DNA from: Lachnospiraceae bacterium
GTDB taxonomy: Bacteria > Bacillota > Clostridia > Lachnospirales > Lachnospiraceae
Direction: 5' to 3'
DNA: 64,000 nt
NCBI GenBank assembly: GCA_910575775.1
Contig: CAJTEY010000018.1
Location: 2,373 to 66,372, forward strand
Shown here: piece by piece, positions 32,865 through 42,521 of the stretch
How the letters are laid out: every line of letters starts with the position of its first letter
How positions within the stretch are numbered: the first letter of the stretch is position 1
Notes under the pieces: model-generated
What the model was told of the DNA's origin: nothing
What the model saw: the letters and a program-made list of their open reading frames with translations, nothing else
Databases searched by the model: none
Program-made: the position numbers and the translations under genes

Positions 32865-35184
32865 CCTGATTCCCATTTCGGCGAAAATTCACCGAAGACA
32901 GACACGTATGACAAGATGGTGCATTGTGATATCTGTATTTTTGATCTCTTCTATTTTTGGTATGGCGGATATGTTTCTGCAAAGTCAGAAAAAGCTGGCT
33001 ATTATGACGGATGGCGCGTGGCACGTTATGTTCCGGGAACTGGATGAAGAGCAGATGGCACTGCTTGCCGCAAGGCCGGAGGTGAAGACGGCAAGCCGAT
33101 ATGCAGCCACAAATTATAGGCTGGACATGGGTTATGAGACGGGGGGCGTGCCGACAGTCCTGTGCGGGTTTGATGAGACATTTTTTGAACTATATCCGGC
33201 AGTCAGACTGCTTGACGGTATTTACCCAAAAGAAAAAGGTGAGGCGCTCGTGACAGAGGGCATGCGGAAGCGGCAGGGACTTGCACCTGGGGACGAGGTG
33301 GAGGTAGTGACGCCTGACGGTTCCCTGTCTCTTCGTATCAGCGGCATTGTGGAGGATACATCCATGATGCTGCAAAAGGATGCTTTCGGTGTTTTTATGA
33401 GTACTGATACTTATCTGTCCTATTTTCGCAACGTGACGCTGCAGGAGGATTTTGCTTATTATGTGGAGTTTGTACCTCATTGCAGGATACAGAAGGCGAT
33501 AGAAGAGATCTGTGGAGAGCTGCGCATTTCCAGGGAGCAGGTCAGCGAAAATGCCAAGCTGATGGGTTCGATGATGCAGAGCAGTGATCGATACATTATG
33601 ATTATCTATCTGACTGCTTTCCTTCTGGCGGTGCTGGTAGCAGTTTCCGGCATGATGATGATTCTGGGAAGTATGAACAGCAATGTGGCACAGCGGACAG
33701 AGTTTTTCGGGATGATGCGGTGTCTGGGTGCGACGGGAAAGCAGGTGCGGCGCTATGTGCGGCTGGAAGGGCTTTTTTGGTGCCTTAGGGCAGTTCCGCA
33801 AGGGCTTACCGTCAGCGTACTGATGGTGTGGGGGCTGTGCCGTATGTTAAAGGTGATAACCCCCACCTGGTTTAGGGAAATGCCGGGATGGGGAATCAGT
33901 CTGCCCGGTCTGATCTCCGGGACGTTGATCGGCCTGGTAACGGTGCTTGCGGCAAGTCGTACGCCAGCCCGCAAAGCCTCGGAAGTTTCGCCTTTGACAG
34001 CGGTATCTGGGAATGCCTACCCGGTGTCAGCCGGGAAAGGCGCAGTGCATACTGGACGCATGCAAGTGGAGGCGGCGCTTGGACTGCATCATGCGGCGGG
34101 AAGCAGGAAGAATCTGATTTTACTGACCTCATCCTTCGCATTAAGCATTATTCTGTTTCTGGGTTTCGGCATAGGGGTTGATTTTATGAAACATGCGATT
34201 GTGACACTGCGGCCCTACACGCCGGATGTGGCTGTTGTCAGTCCTGATAATTCCTGTGCCATACCCCAATCACTGTATAGAGAGCTGCAGGAAAATGAAG
34301 ATATCAGGCGGATTTTCGGCCGTAGTTTTTCCTATGACCTGCCGGCGGAATTGGGCGGCGTGGAAAAAACGGTCATGCTGGTTTCCTATGAGACATACCA
34401 GTTTGACTGGGCGGCGGGCGATCTGCGGCAGGGAGATTTAGAACATGTCAGAGACAGAAGCGGCGTTCTTCTGGTGGAAAAGTCAGGATTTGCGGCAGAT
34501 ACCGGCGATGAGATCACGCTGGAGACCTCGCAGGGCACACAGCAGGTAACGGTGGCCGGGATCCTAAAGAATGCGCCATTTGACGGCGGGGAAGATGTGG
34601 GTACGCTGATCTGCTCAGAAGGGTTGTTCCGGGAACTGACAGGAGAGAATGGCTATACGATTCTGGATATCCAACTGCGGGACAGATCAGATGACGCGGT
34701 GGAAAAGATACGCAGTACGGTGAAAGATGCGTACAGCTTTTCTGACAGCCGGGCCCACAATCGGGAAATGCGGGCAGTTTACTTTTCCTTTGCCCTGTTT
34801 GTTTATGGGTTTCTGGCGGTAGTTGCGCTGATTGCCGCTTTCCATATCATCAACAGCGTCGGCATGAGCGTATCTGCGCGTATGCGGCAGTATGGAGCCA
34901 TGAGAGCCATCGGAATCAGTATAAGGCAGTTACAGACGATGGTTGCTGTGGAGACGCTCACTTATCTGTTTGGCGGCCTGGCAGAAGGTCTGCTGCTTGG
35001 TCTGTCCCTTCATTACTGCCTGTACCGGCAGGTGATTACCACAAGATGGGGGGATGCATGGGTCCTTCCGCTTGCGGAATGTCTCGTCATTGTGGCGGTG
35101 ATGACTGCTTCGGCGGCAGCTGCCTTGACCGGGCCGATACGAAAAATACGGAAGATGTCGGTGGTGGACACGATCAGTATGTAA
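32848..35184 (+). CDS. FtsX/MacB-like ABC transporter permease
   Basis: 778 residues from the ATG at 32848 (GGGAGGG seven bases before; an ATG six bases earlier is less well placed). One N-terminal helix, a large extracellular domain (about 50-245), three helices (about 250-365) forming the first FtsX core, a second outer domain (about 440-640) and three more C-terminal helices (about 645-775) with VGMSVSARMRQYGAMRAIGI. Two FtsX domains in one chain match the mechanotransmitting exporters for peptide antibiotics or lipoproteins. Confidence 0.88.
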   Translation: MKNYLDLIPISAKIHRRQTRMTRWCIVISVFLISSIFGMADMFLQSQKKLAIMTDGAWHVMFRELDEEQMALLAARPEVKTASRYAATNYRLDMGYETGGVPTVLCGFDETFFELYPAVRLLDGIYPKEKGEALVTEGMRKRQGLAPGDEVEVVTPDGSLSLRISGIVEDTSMMLQKDAFGVFMSTDTYLSYFRNVTLQEDFAYYVEFVPHCRIQKAIEEICGELRISREQVSENAKLMGSMMQSSDRYIMIIYLTAFLLAVLVAVSGMMMILGSMNSNVAQRTEFFGMMRCLGATGKQVRRYVRLEGLFWCLRAVPQGLTVSVLMVWGLCRMLKVITPTWFREMPGWGISLPGLISGTLIGLVTVLAASRTPARKASEVSPLTAVSGNAYPVSAGKGAVHTGRMQVEAALGLHHAAGSRKNLILLTSSFALSIILFLGFGIGVDFMKHAIVTLRPYTPDVAVVSPDNSCAIPQSLYRELQENEDIRRIFGRSFSYDLPAELGGVEKTVMLVSYETYQFDWAAGDLRQGDLEHVRDRSGVLLVEKSGFAADTGDEITLETSQGTQQVTVAGILKNAPFDGGEDVGTLICSEGLFRELTGENGYTILDIQLRDRSDDAVEKIRSTVKDAYSFSDSRAHNREMRAVYFSFALFVYGFLAVVALIAAFHIINSVGMSVSARMRQYGAMRAIGISIRQLQTMVAVETLTYLFGGLAEGLLLGLSLHYCLYRQVITTRWGDAWVLPLAECLVIVAVMTASAAAALTGPIRKIRKMSVVDTISM

Positions 35185-35215
35185 GAGTTGCGTGAGCGAC
35201 GAAAAGGGGAGGAAG

Positions 35216-35254
35216 GAAAATCATTTGTCTGTGGGCAGATGGTTTTCTTTTTTT
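35216..35254 (+). terminator. Intrinsic terminator after the ABC permease
   Basis: GAAAATCATTTGTC-TGTG-GGCAGATGGTTTTC followed by seven T. Confidence 0.9.
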
Positions 35255-35262
35255 GGAGTGTA

Positions 35263-35318
35263 TTGACAAACAATTTCTTCTGCATTAAAATAGTTCAAAA
35301 TTGAAATATTCAATTTTG
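35263..35318 (+). promoter_or_regulatory. Promoter and operator of the MarR gene
   Basis: TTGACA (35263-35268), 17 bases, TAAAAT (35286-35291), then a perfect inverted repeat CAAAATTGAA-ATA-TTCAATTTTG (35296-35318) over the transcription start. Such a 10-3-10 palindrome is a typical MarR site, so autorepression is likely. Confidence 0.8.
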
Positions 35319-35341
35319 TATAAATAAAAAAAGGGGGGCAT

Positions 35342-35776
35342 ATGAAAACGAGTATTAAGATGGCACGCAGCCTTTTACAGGTATACAGCGAAAGGTGTAA
35401 ACCGCTTTGTCAGGAAATGGGGATTCCGCAGACCGCATTTGATATCCTGTTATTTTTGGCCAATAATCCCGGTTTCGACACGGCCCGGGATATCGTTGAG
35501 ACAAGATATATCAAGGCGAATCTGGTGTCCGTGAACGTGGACAGTCTTGTGAGGGAGGGGTATCTGCAGAGGGAGAAAAGTCCCGGTGACAGGAGAAAGG
35601 TCAGGCTTGTATGCACGGAAAAGGCCCAGCCCATTGTAGAGAGGGGCAGGCAGCTTCAGAAACACTTTATGGACGAGCTGTTTCAGAATGTGGATGAACG
35701 GCTGAAGACTGATTTTTTCCGTGTTCTGAGCATGATGGAGACAAACCTTAAGACGATGAGGGAAGGACGGGATTAA
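35342..35776 (+). CDS. MarR family transcriptional regulator
   Basis: 144 residues. Winged helix with FDILLFLANNPGFDTARDIV, recognition helix NLVSVNVDSLVREGYLQREK and wing SPGDRRKVRLVCTEKAQPIVE. Helices at both ends would dimerise. AAGGGGGGC precedes the ATG. The TSUP transporter gene starts one base after its stop, so the regulator probably controls that transporter and itself. The ligand is not evident. Confidence 0.9.
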   Translation: MKTSIKMARSLLQVYSERCKPLCQEMGIPQTAFDILLFLANNPGFDTARDIVETRYIKANLVSVNVDSLVREGYLQREKSPGDRRKVRLVCTEKAQPIVERGRQLQKHFMDELFQNVDERLKTDFFRVLSMMETNLKTMREGRD

Positions 35777-35777
35777 G

Positions 35778-36563
35778 ATGAACTGGTTATGGATGATTGT
35801 GGTTACATTTTTTGCGGGAATGGGAGCAGGTTTGGGGACAGGATTTGCCGGGCTGAGTGCGGCGGCTGTCATCAGCCCCATGCTGATTACCTTTCTGGAC
35901 ATGGATGCTTATATGGCGGTGGGGATTGCCCTGTCCTCAGATGTGCTGGCCAGCGCAGTGTCGGCGTACACTTATGGGAAGAACAGAAATCTGGATGTCA
36001 GAAACGGTTTCATTATGATGGGCAGTGTACTGATTTTTACTGTGGTTGGAAGTTATGCGGCGAGCCTTCTTCCATCGACAGCGATGGGCGGTTTTTCCGT
36101 GTTTATGACATTCTTGCTGGGCGTTAAGTTTATCCTGAAACCCGTGATGACTACGAAGGAAGCGATGGGAGAGACTGCGGCGGGGAAGCGGGCGGTGCAG
36201 TCTCTCACGGCAGGTGTGATAATCGGCTTTATATGCGGTTTTATCGGTGCGGGCGGCGGTATGATGATGCTTCTGATTCTGACATCGGTTCTGCACTATG
36301 AATTGAAGACGGCGGTCGGTACCAGTGTATTTATTATGGCGTTTACCGCTTTTACAGGAGCGGCGTCCCACTTTGCCATAGGAGGAATGCCGGACTGGCC
36401 GGTGTGGACGCTTTGCGTGGTCTTTACGTTTATCTGGGCGAGGATCGCGGCGGTTTTCGCCAATAAGGCACAGCCAAGGACGCTGAACCGGGCAACGGGC
36501 ATTGTGCTGGTGGCGCTTGGGGTTGTGGTGATGGGATTTCAGTTTTTGACCCGGGCGGCATAG
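35778..36563 (+). CDS. TSUP family transporter (TauE/SafE-like anion permease)
   Basis: 261 residues, seven to eight membrane helices, with the paired TSUP motif GTGFAGLSAAAVISPMLI (about 16-33) and GFICGFIGAGGGMMMLLIL (about 152-170). The second half repeats the first. Family members export or import sulfite, sulfoacetate or related anions. Co-transcribed with the MarR gene, which fits a substrate-induced exporter. Confidence 0.85.
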   Translation: MNWLWMIVVTFFAGMGAGLGTGFAGLSAAAVISPMLITFLDMDAYMAVGIALSSDVLASAVSAYTYGKNRNLDVRNGFIMMGSVLIFTVVGSYAASLLPSTAMGGFSVFMTFLLGVKFILKPVMTTKEAMGETAAGKRAVQSLTAGVIIGFICGFIGAGGGMMMLLILTSVLHYELKTAVGTSVFIMAFTAFTGAASHFAIGGMPDWPVWTLCVVFTFIWARIAAVFANKAQPRTLNRATGIVLVALGVVVMGFQFLTRAA

Positions 36564-36659
36564 AAAAAACCGGATTAATATTGTATTATATACCAGTGTC
36601 TCTATATAGAAATGATATAGAGTTTTTTAAAAGTAAGATTATTTAAGATGGAGGACTTT

Positions 36660-39600
36660 ATGAAGAAAAAATTGTTATGCATGCTATTATCTATAACAAT
36701 GGCATCTACAGGTGCAGATTCTCTGGTACTGGCGGCAGAGTACCCCACACAACTGCAAACGGCGATCGAAAAAACACAGGGCGAGACGTCTCCTGCGCAG
36801 GAGAGCACTGCCGGACAGAAGGCTTCAGAACAGGAGTCAACAGAATCTGACACGGAAGAAAACGCAGACGAAGAAGCCGGTTCAGGGCCTGCGGAAGAAA
36901 ACACAGACGAAGAAGCCGGTTCAGGGTCTGTGAAAGAAAATACAGAGCCGGAAGACGAAACAACAGCAGAGGGCAAAGACCAAAGTGAAGAGGAGAAAAC
37001 AGACCTGGAGGAGGAAGATACAGAACTCCAGGTAGAATATCATAGCATTGAAGAGATCACAGAATTTATAAACCAGCAAAAAGCAGACAAAGCAGACGCT
37101 GTCACTTATGCAGAAAAACCGAATGTAACAGCGCCTTATCGTGCAGGTGCTTTGTCTGATGAAACATTAGAATCGGCTGCAGCCATGACTCGTCAGATCC
37201 GTTTTATAGCTGGTCTGCCTTACGAGATGGATTTAAGTGACGAGTATAATCATTCCAGTCAGGCGGCGGCTCTTTTAAACTATGTGAATGGGCAGCTGAG
37301 CCAGGAACCTTCCAGGCCGGAAGAGATGCCTGAGGAGCTGTTTAAGGAAGGATCCGACGGTGCCTCAAATGCCGGTCTGGCTTACAGCAGCGAGCCGTTG
37401 CAGACGATAAATGAAACCATTGTTGATATATGGATGGCGGATTATGACGAACACAGCATGCGCGGGCAATTATTGAAACCGTCTGTGGAACAGGTCGGCT
37501 TCGGTGCGGTCAGAGGCAGCGATGGGATGTACAGCGCGATGTATGCCCAGGATCAGACCGACGAAGAGGAAGCGGTATGCGGCGTTGCGTGGCCAGCCCA
37601 AAATATGCCGGTCGACTACTTTGACAAGGAATACCCCTGGTCTGTATCAACCGGGGAAACGCTGAAAGCTTCGGACATTTGTGTAACGCTTACACGAGAA
37701 TCAGACGGAACGGAATGGACATTTTCTGAGAATAAGGCAGATGGTCTGTTCTCTGTTGACAATGATGATTCTGAACAGAGCGGATGCATTATTTTCCGTC
37801 CAAGGACATCTGCAATTTCAGAATATGCAGATGGTGATGTCTTTGAAGTGGAAATCACCAAAGAGGAAAAGCCATATCTTTGTTACCGCGTGCAGTTCTT
37901 TGCTCTTCCCAAAGAGGATGCAGAGATGACTTTGCCGGAAGAAAGCGCTGCGGAGGAAGATATTCCTGTACAGTATACGGTAACGTTTGAATCCAATGGC
38001 GGAACCATGGTACCCGCACAGTACATATCGGAAAATGAAACGGCTGACGTACCGGAGGAACCGGCAAAAGAAAATTATTTCTTTGATGCCTGGTATCAGG
38101 ATGCAGCTTTTGAAAACAAGTGGGACTTTGAGACAGATCTCATCACACAGGATGTAACACTCTATGCGAAATGGGATGAACCGCCGGCGGAAGCGTTCTA
38201 TACAGTAAGTTTTGACATGCAGGGTATGGGAGAGCAGATAGCGCCGGTAACCGTGAATGCCGGTGAAGTTTTTGCTGAATTGGAACCCCCGACAGTAGAA
38301 GGTTATCTTTTTGATGGCTGGTATCGGGAAGCAGAGGGTGTCAATCGCTGGAATTTTGAGACGGATATCGTAGAATCAGATATCACTTTGTATGCAAAAT
38401 GGATTGCGGCACAATCAGTTATCACATATATGGTTACCTTTGATATGCAGGGTATGGGAGAGCAGATAGCGCCAGAGTCCGTAAACGAGGGCACAACAAT
38501 AGAAAAGCCTGACATCCCGACAGCCGAGGGATATACGTTTGCAGAATGGTATCAGGAGCCGGAGTGTGTTCATCTGTGGGATTTTGAAACAGATACGATT
38601 ACCTGTGACACCGTTTTGTATGCAAAGTGGATACAGGAAAATGAGACAGATGTCAATACAGATGACGTGCGTGAGGCTGCAGTAGAAGAAACGCCCATTG
38701 ATCTGAGTGATGAACTGACAGCAACAAAGACAAACACAATCAAACCGAGAGTCTATAACGGCATGGTGTATGAGCCTTCCATAAAAGTGACAGCGATGAA
38801 TGGCAAAAAACGTGTCACCTTGAAAAAGGACAAGGACTATACGCTTAAATATGCGAACAATTTACATGCCGGTGAGGAGACAGCTTCTGTAACCATTACA
38901 GGAATTGGAAAATACACGGGAAGTGTGATAAAAAAGTATACGATCACCCCTAAAAATGTAAAAAAATTAAAGATATATACGGGAAGCAAGCTTACCAATG
39001 ACAGAACGGTATCCATTGTTATTTATGATGGCAATATCAAGTTAAACAATGGGGCGTTTCTGGCGGAATATATTGACGCGCAGGATCCTAAGAAAGCGAA
39101 GATTACGATTACTCCGAAGGCAACTACCACAGATTACACGGGATCTGTCACTTCCAGACTTACGGTGTATGACGTTCCGAGAGAAAATTATATCAATTCG
39201 GTCACGCCGGAAATTACAGGAGATACTTTGTATACTGGAAAAGCCGTCACACGGAATGTGAAAATCAAGATAGGGGATACAGAGCTTAGAAATAATAAGG
39301 ATTACAAGGTGCAGTACAAAAACAATGTCAATGCAGGAACAGCAATGATGACCATCACCGGGAAGGGGAAATATAAGGGAAAAATCGTATCTACATTTAA
39401 TATTGGAAAGGTGGATCTCAATAAAAAAGAGTCTGCGGAGGATATTGCACAACATGTTACCATAGCAGATATATCTCCCAAAATTTATAGCGGAAAAGAA
39501 CAAAAGCCTGCTGTGATAATAAAAACAATGCGCAACAAAAAACTGGCTTTAAACAAAGACTATACTGCTGTCTATTCCAACAATATCCATTCTGGAATGG

Positions 39601-41168
39601 CTACGATTACAATAGCGGGAATCGGTAATAACTGTAATGGAAAAACAACCATCAAATTTAAAATTGAGCCGCAGCAGATCAAAAAGGCTGCGGTAAAGCT
39701 GATCAAGGGAAAAGATGGAGCGCCGAATACCATTGCCCTGACTTATAACAGAAAAACATTACAGGAATACGCTGATTATATCATCACCGAATATGGGGAA
39801 ATGAAAAACAAAAAGATTCCGGTCACAATAGAGGGCCGCAGCGATTTCACCGGTAACGTGACGAAACAGTTAAGTGTTTCTGCGCCGGAGGAAGATCCAG
39901 ACAGCGCTTCTGCCTCCGTTTCCAAAAACATAAACAGGCAGAACTATGGATCGTATGAAGGATGCATTGTAAATTCTTACTTGCAGAAAAATGACGATGG
40001 CACCTTCATGCGCGTGGAACACATCGGTAAAAATAATGTTTGTGTTGAATCATATACATCAGACTATAAGTTTGTTTCTAAAAAACTGATTAAGATGGAG
40101 CTTCCCAAATTTGGAGGGTTTTATTCCGGCGAAGATTATTATTTTCTTGTATTTGGACGGGATAACCCTGGCGAAGACAATACGGTGGAAGTTATAAGGA
40201 TTGTAAAATATGATAAAAACTGGGAGCGCCAGGGGTCTGTCGGCATCTTCGGCGGAAATACGGTTTCTCCGTTTAAAAACGGAAGCCTCCGCATGGTGGA
40301 ATACGAAAATACGCTGTACATCCGTACCTGCCACCAGATGTACAGAAGCAGTGATGGAAAGCAGCATCAGGCAAATGTTGCGCTGAGCATAGACATAACC
40401 AATATGGAAATATTGGAGCAGTATCTCGGTATACATCACTCTGCATATGCTAGCCATTCCTTTAATCAGTTTGTTTTGATTGATGATTCTGTTTTGCTGA
40501 CAGTCGACCATGGAGATGCTTACCCGCGTGCGGTATCGCTGGCAAAATACGGGGCAGCAGTTGGAACGCCGGGTATTTTGGGAAAAGGTTCCTACAGTGT
40601 CGCGGCACTGAAGATACAGGGAGGCCGCAATAACCCTGCTACAGGCGTATCGGTCGGCGGTTTTGAAGTATCTGACACCGCTTACCTGACAGCCGGAAAT
40701 TCCGTGGAGCAGAATCCCGAGACTTATACGACAGGCGGTGTGCGTAATATTTATGTGACGAGTACAAAAAAGGATGATTTTACGGCAAATGGCAACACAG
40801 TTCACTGGATCACGAACCATAAGTATATTGAATATACCGATGCGGCCGGTAATGCGAAAAAAACGCCGGAGGCATCCGTTTCCACACCGCAGCTTGTAAA
40901 GATCAGTGGCAGTGAAATGATGCTATTGTGGACAGAATCCACAATAGCTGTAGAAAACAACAAGCCGGTGACCACTTCTACTTCACAAAAGTGTGTCCTG
41001 CTCAACGGGACTGGCGAACCGATTTCTGGTATATACAGTTTTGAGGGGCCGATTTCTGACTGTAAGCCAATAGTTAACGATGGAAACCTGCTCTGGTATT
41101 ATACAAACAACAACCAGCCGGTATTCTGTACACTGCGCATCAGTGATGTCAGAAACCAGCCTAAATAA
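36660..41168 (+). CDS. Large secreted repeat protein with three InlB-type B repeats and Ig-like repeats
   Basis: 1502 residues from the ATG at 36660 (GGAGG before it). Signal peptide 1-26 (KKKLLCMLLSITMASTGADS, cleavage near VLAAE), an acidic low-complexity stretch with a 39-bp tandem repeat (EENxDEEAGSG), a unique region to about 430, three Listeria-Bacteroides (Flg_new) B repeats at about 439-660 (VTFESNGG ... DAWYQD ... TLYAKW), five Ig-like YxG repeats at about 690-1075 and a unique C-terminal domain of about 420 residues (beta-rich). No LPXTG or membrane anchor is seen, so it is either released or held non-covalently. A host- or polymer-binding adhesin is plausible. Confidence 0.8.
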   Translation: MKKKLLCMLLSITMASTGADSLVLAAEYPTQLQTAIEKTQGETSPAQESTAGQKASEQESTESDTEENADEEAGSGPAEENTDEEAGSGSVKENTEPEDETTAEGKDQSEEEKTDLEEEDTELQVEYHSIEEITEFINQQKADKADAVTYAEKPNVTAPYRAGALSDETLESAAAMTRQIRFIAGLPYEMDLSDEYNHSSQAAALLNYVNGQLSQEPSRPEEMPEELFKEGSDGASNAGLAYSSEPLQTINETIVDIWMADYDEHSMRGQLLKPSVEQVGFGAVRGSDGMYSAMYAQDQTDEEEAVCGVAWPAQNMPVDYFDKEYPWSVSTGETLKASDICVTLTRESDGTEWTFSENKADGLFSVDNDDSEQSGCIIFRPRTSAISEYADGDVFEVEITKEEKPYLCYRVQFFALPKEDAEMTLPEESAAEEDIPVQYTVTFESNGGTMVPAQYISENETADVPEEPAKENYFFDAWYQDAAFENKWDFETDLITQDVTLYAKWDEPPAEAFYTVSFDMQGMGEQIAPVTVNAGEVFAELEPPTVEGYLFDGWYREAEGVNRWNFETDIVESDITLYAKWIAAQSVITYMVTFDMQGMGEQIAPESVNEGTTIEKPDIPTAEGYTFAEWYQEPECVHLWDFETDTITCDTVLYAKWIQENETDVNTDDVREAAVEETPIDLSDELTATKTNTIKPRVYNGMVYEPSIKVTAMNGKKRVTLKKDKDYTLKYANNLHAGEETASVTITGIGKYTGSVIKKYTITPKNVKKLKIYTGSKLTNDRTVSIVIYDGNIKLNNGAFLAEYIDAQDPKKAKITITPKATTTDYTGSVTSRLTVYDVPRENYINSVTPEITGDTLYTGKAVTRNVKIKIGDTELRNNKDYKVQYKNNVNAGTAMMTITGKGKYKGKIVSTFNIGKVDLNKKESAEDIAQHVTIADISPKIYSGKEQKPAVIIKTMRNKKLALNKDYTAVYSNNIHSGMATITIAGIGNNCNGKTTIKFKIEPQQIKKAAVKLIKGKDGAPNTIALTYNRKTLQEYADYIITEYGEMKNKKIPVTIEGRSDFTGNVTKQLSVSAPEEDPDSASASVSKNINRQNYGSYEGCIVNSYLQKNDDGTFMRVEHIGKNNVCVESYTSDYKFVSKKLIKMELPKFGGFYSGEDYYFLVFGRDNPGEDNTVEVIRIVKYDKNWERQGSVGIFGGNTVSPFKNGSLRMVEYENTLYIRTCHQMYRSSDGKQHQANVALSIDITNMEILEQYLGIHHSAYASHSFNQFVLIDDSVLLTVDHGDAYPRAVSLAKYGAAVGTPGILGKGSYSVAALKIQGGRNNPATGVSVGGFEVSDTAYLTAGNSVEQNPETYTTGGVRNIYVTSTKKDDFTANGNTVHWITNHKYIEYTDAAGNAKKTPEASVSTPQLVKISGSEMMLLWTESTIAVENNKPVTTSTSQKCVLLNGTGEPISGIYSFEGPISDCKPIVNDGNLLWYYTNNNQPVFCTLRISDVRNQPK

Positions 41169-41250
41169 AAAGTAGGATTTGCGGTTTTAACTGCAGTAAA
41201 TAGAGGGGCTGTCGCTTTGATAAAAAATTCTTGGCGACTGCCCCTGTCAT

Positions 41251-41354
41251 GTCTGGAAAAGGCGGATGCCAGGCTGGAAATCAACGGGGTAAAAGACAAG
41301 GTATCGGAAATCGCCGGATTTCATCCGTCTTGAGGCATCCTTTTTCCGGGACAG
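41251..41354. other. Imperfect long inverted repeat in the intergenic region
   Basis: CTGGAAAAGGCGGATGCC (41253-41270) is roughly complementary to GGCATCCTTTTTCCGGGACAG (41334-41354). Before it, GGGGCTGTCGC and GGCGACTGCCCC (41198-41245) form a second large hairpin. The region carries no gene. It may be a remnant of an insertion element or 3' transcript structure. Confidence 0.4.
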
Positions 41355-41385
41355 TCTGAGGCATACATGAAAATAGAAAATAGAA

Positions 41386-41966
41386 TCAGGCATGATTTCC
41401 AGTTTCCAGACACCACTTTGCAATCTTCTCAATCAATGCCGCGTCGATCTTGCCATAGGGAATGCGGATCGTTCCCTTATCGGTTTTGTATCCCCGGAGT
41501 TCTTCCGCAAAATGCATGACAGCTTCCGGGCCTGGATAAAACCCGATGTGCTCCTTTGAGGCGGCAAAATGAAGAATATTATGCTTTTTCCAGAAGGTGG
41601 GCATACTCCAGGAGATCCGTTCTTCCGCGTCCGGCAGTGCACTGTGGAGAATCCGGCGGATATACTGCAGTTCTTCCTGCTTGTCTGTATCCTGGCGCAG
41701 AATGTACTCGTCAATGGTTTTCGGTTTTTCGCCACAGTAATGACTCTGTTCCTTTTTCTGAAATTCCCTTCCGCATTTGGGGCATTTCCACATAGTCGTT
41801 TTTTCGCTTTCTCTTTCTTGCAGAACCACTTCGACAACATCGCCAAAGCTCTTGCCAAGCTGTCTGCGGATCTGTCTGGTAACGCCGATGATGTAATAGG
41901 GCGTTACCCGGCATCCATCGTTCCGTTTTGCAGTATTGTCGCACGAAAAGTCAATTTGTTTTTCAT
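41386..41966 (-). pseudogene. DUF1905-DUF1801 protein, 5' part disrupted
   Basis: From the ATG at 41966 the frame reads MKNKLTFRATILQNGTMDAG and meets TAA. In another frame the text continues PYYIIGVTRQIRRQLGKSFG and DVVEVVLQERESEK, the end of a DUF1905 domain, then a zinc-ribbon-like WKCPKCGREFQ and an intact DUF1801 (YdhG-like) domain (ISWSMPTFWKKHNILHFAAS ... IRIPYGKIDAALIEKI). An internal deletion with frameshift thus removed most of DUF1905. The C-terminal DUF1801 part (ATG at 41793) could still be made, but lacks a good ribosome site. Confidence 0.65.
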
Positions 41967-42070
41967 TTTATGTTCCTGTCCTTTACAAAGATTCCTTTTG
42001 AGCTGGTATTCCACTTATTATATGGCATTTATCAAATAATAACAATCTCTAAAGCTTTTTAAAAGGGTAA

Positions 42071-42120
42071 TTGACAATAGTATAACGCTGTGTTATATTT
42101 AATGCATAACATAATGTTAT
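42071..42120 (+). promoter_or_regulatory. Promoter with two BlaI-type operators
   Basis: TTGACA (42071-42076), 17 bases, TATATT (42094-42099). Two copies of ATAAC-N5-GTTAT lie on it: one in TATAACGCTGTGTTATA (42081-42097), within the spacer and -10, and one in ATAACATAATGTTAT (42106-42120), at the start of the transcript. Centres are 24 bp apart. Both are dyads, as expected for a dimeric repressor such as the BlaI-like protein encoded next. Confidence 0.8.
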
Positions 42121-42140
42121 ACATAAAGGAGAAAACGCCG

Positions 42141-42521
42141 ATGACGAATAAATTATCCGATGCAGAGTTTGAGATTATGAAAATCATTTGGGAGAACGCG
42201 GAGGAGACGACTCTGTTTTCCTATCTTATGGAGGAACTGGCGGCGCAGGGGAAGCCCTGCCAGAAAAACACATTGATTGTCCTGTTATCCAGACTTGTCA
42301 GCAAGGGATATCTGAGCGCGACGAAAATCGGACGGCGCAATGAATATGTGCCCCTTATTTCGGAGCAGGCATATCAGACGGCACAAACCCAGCATTTTAT
42401 AGATAAAGTCTATGAAGGGAGCGTGAAGGGGCTGGTCACCAATCTGATCGCAGGAGATCTGCTCACGGAGGAAGAGTATGAGGAGTTGAAAAAACTGCTG
42501 GAAGGAGGGAGGAGAGGATGA
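42141..42521 (+). CDS. BlaI/MecI family repressor
   Basis: 126 residues from the ATG at 42141 (AAAGGAG before it). N-terminal winged helix LSDAEFEIMKIIWENAEETT, recognition helix KNTLIVLLSRLVSKGYLSATKIGRRNEYVPLIS, and a C-terminal dimerisation helix with FIDKVYEGSVKGLVTNLIAG. Homologues repress beta-lactamase or other genes until cleaved through the BlaR1 partner, whose gene overlaps this one by 4 bases. No beta-lactamase gene is adjacent. Confidence 0.93.
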   Translation: MTNKLSDAEFEIMKIIWENAEETTLFSYLMEELAAQGKPCQKNTLIVLLSRLVSKGYLSATKIGRRNEYVPLISEQAYQTAQTQHFIDKVYEGSVKGLVTNLIAGDLLTEEEYEELKKLLEGGRRG

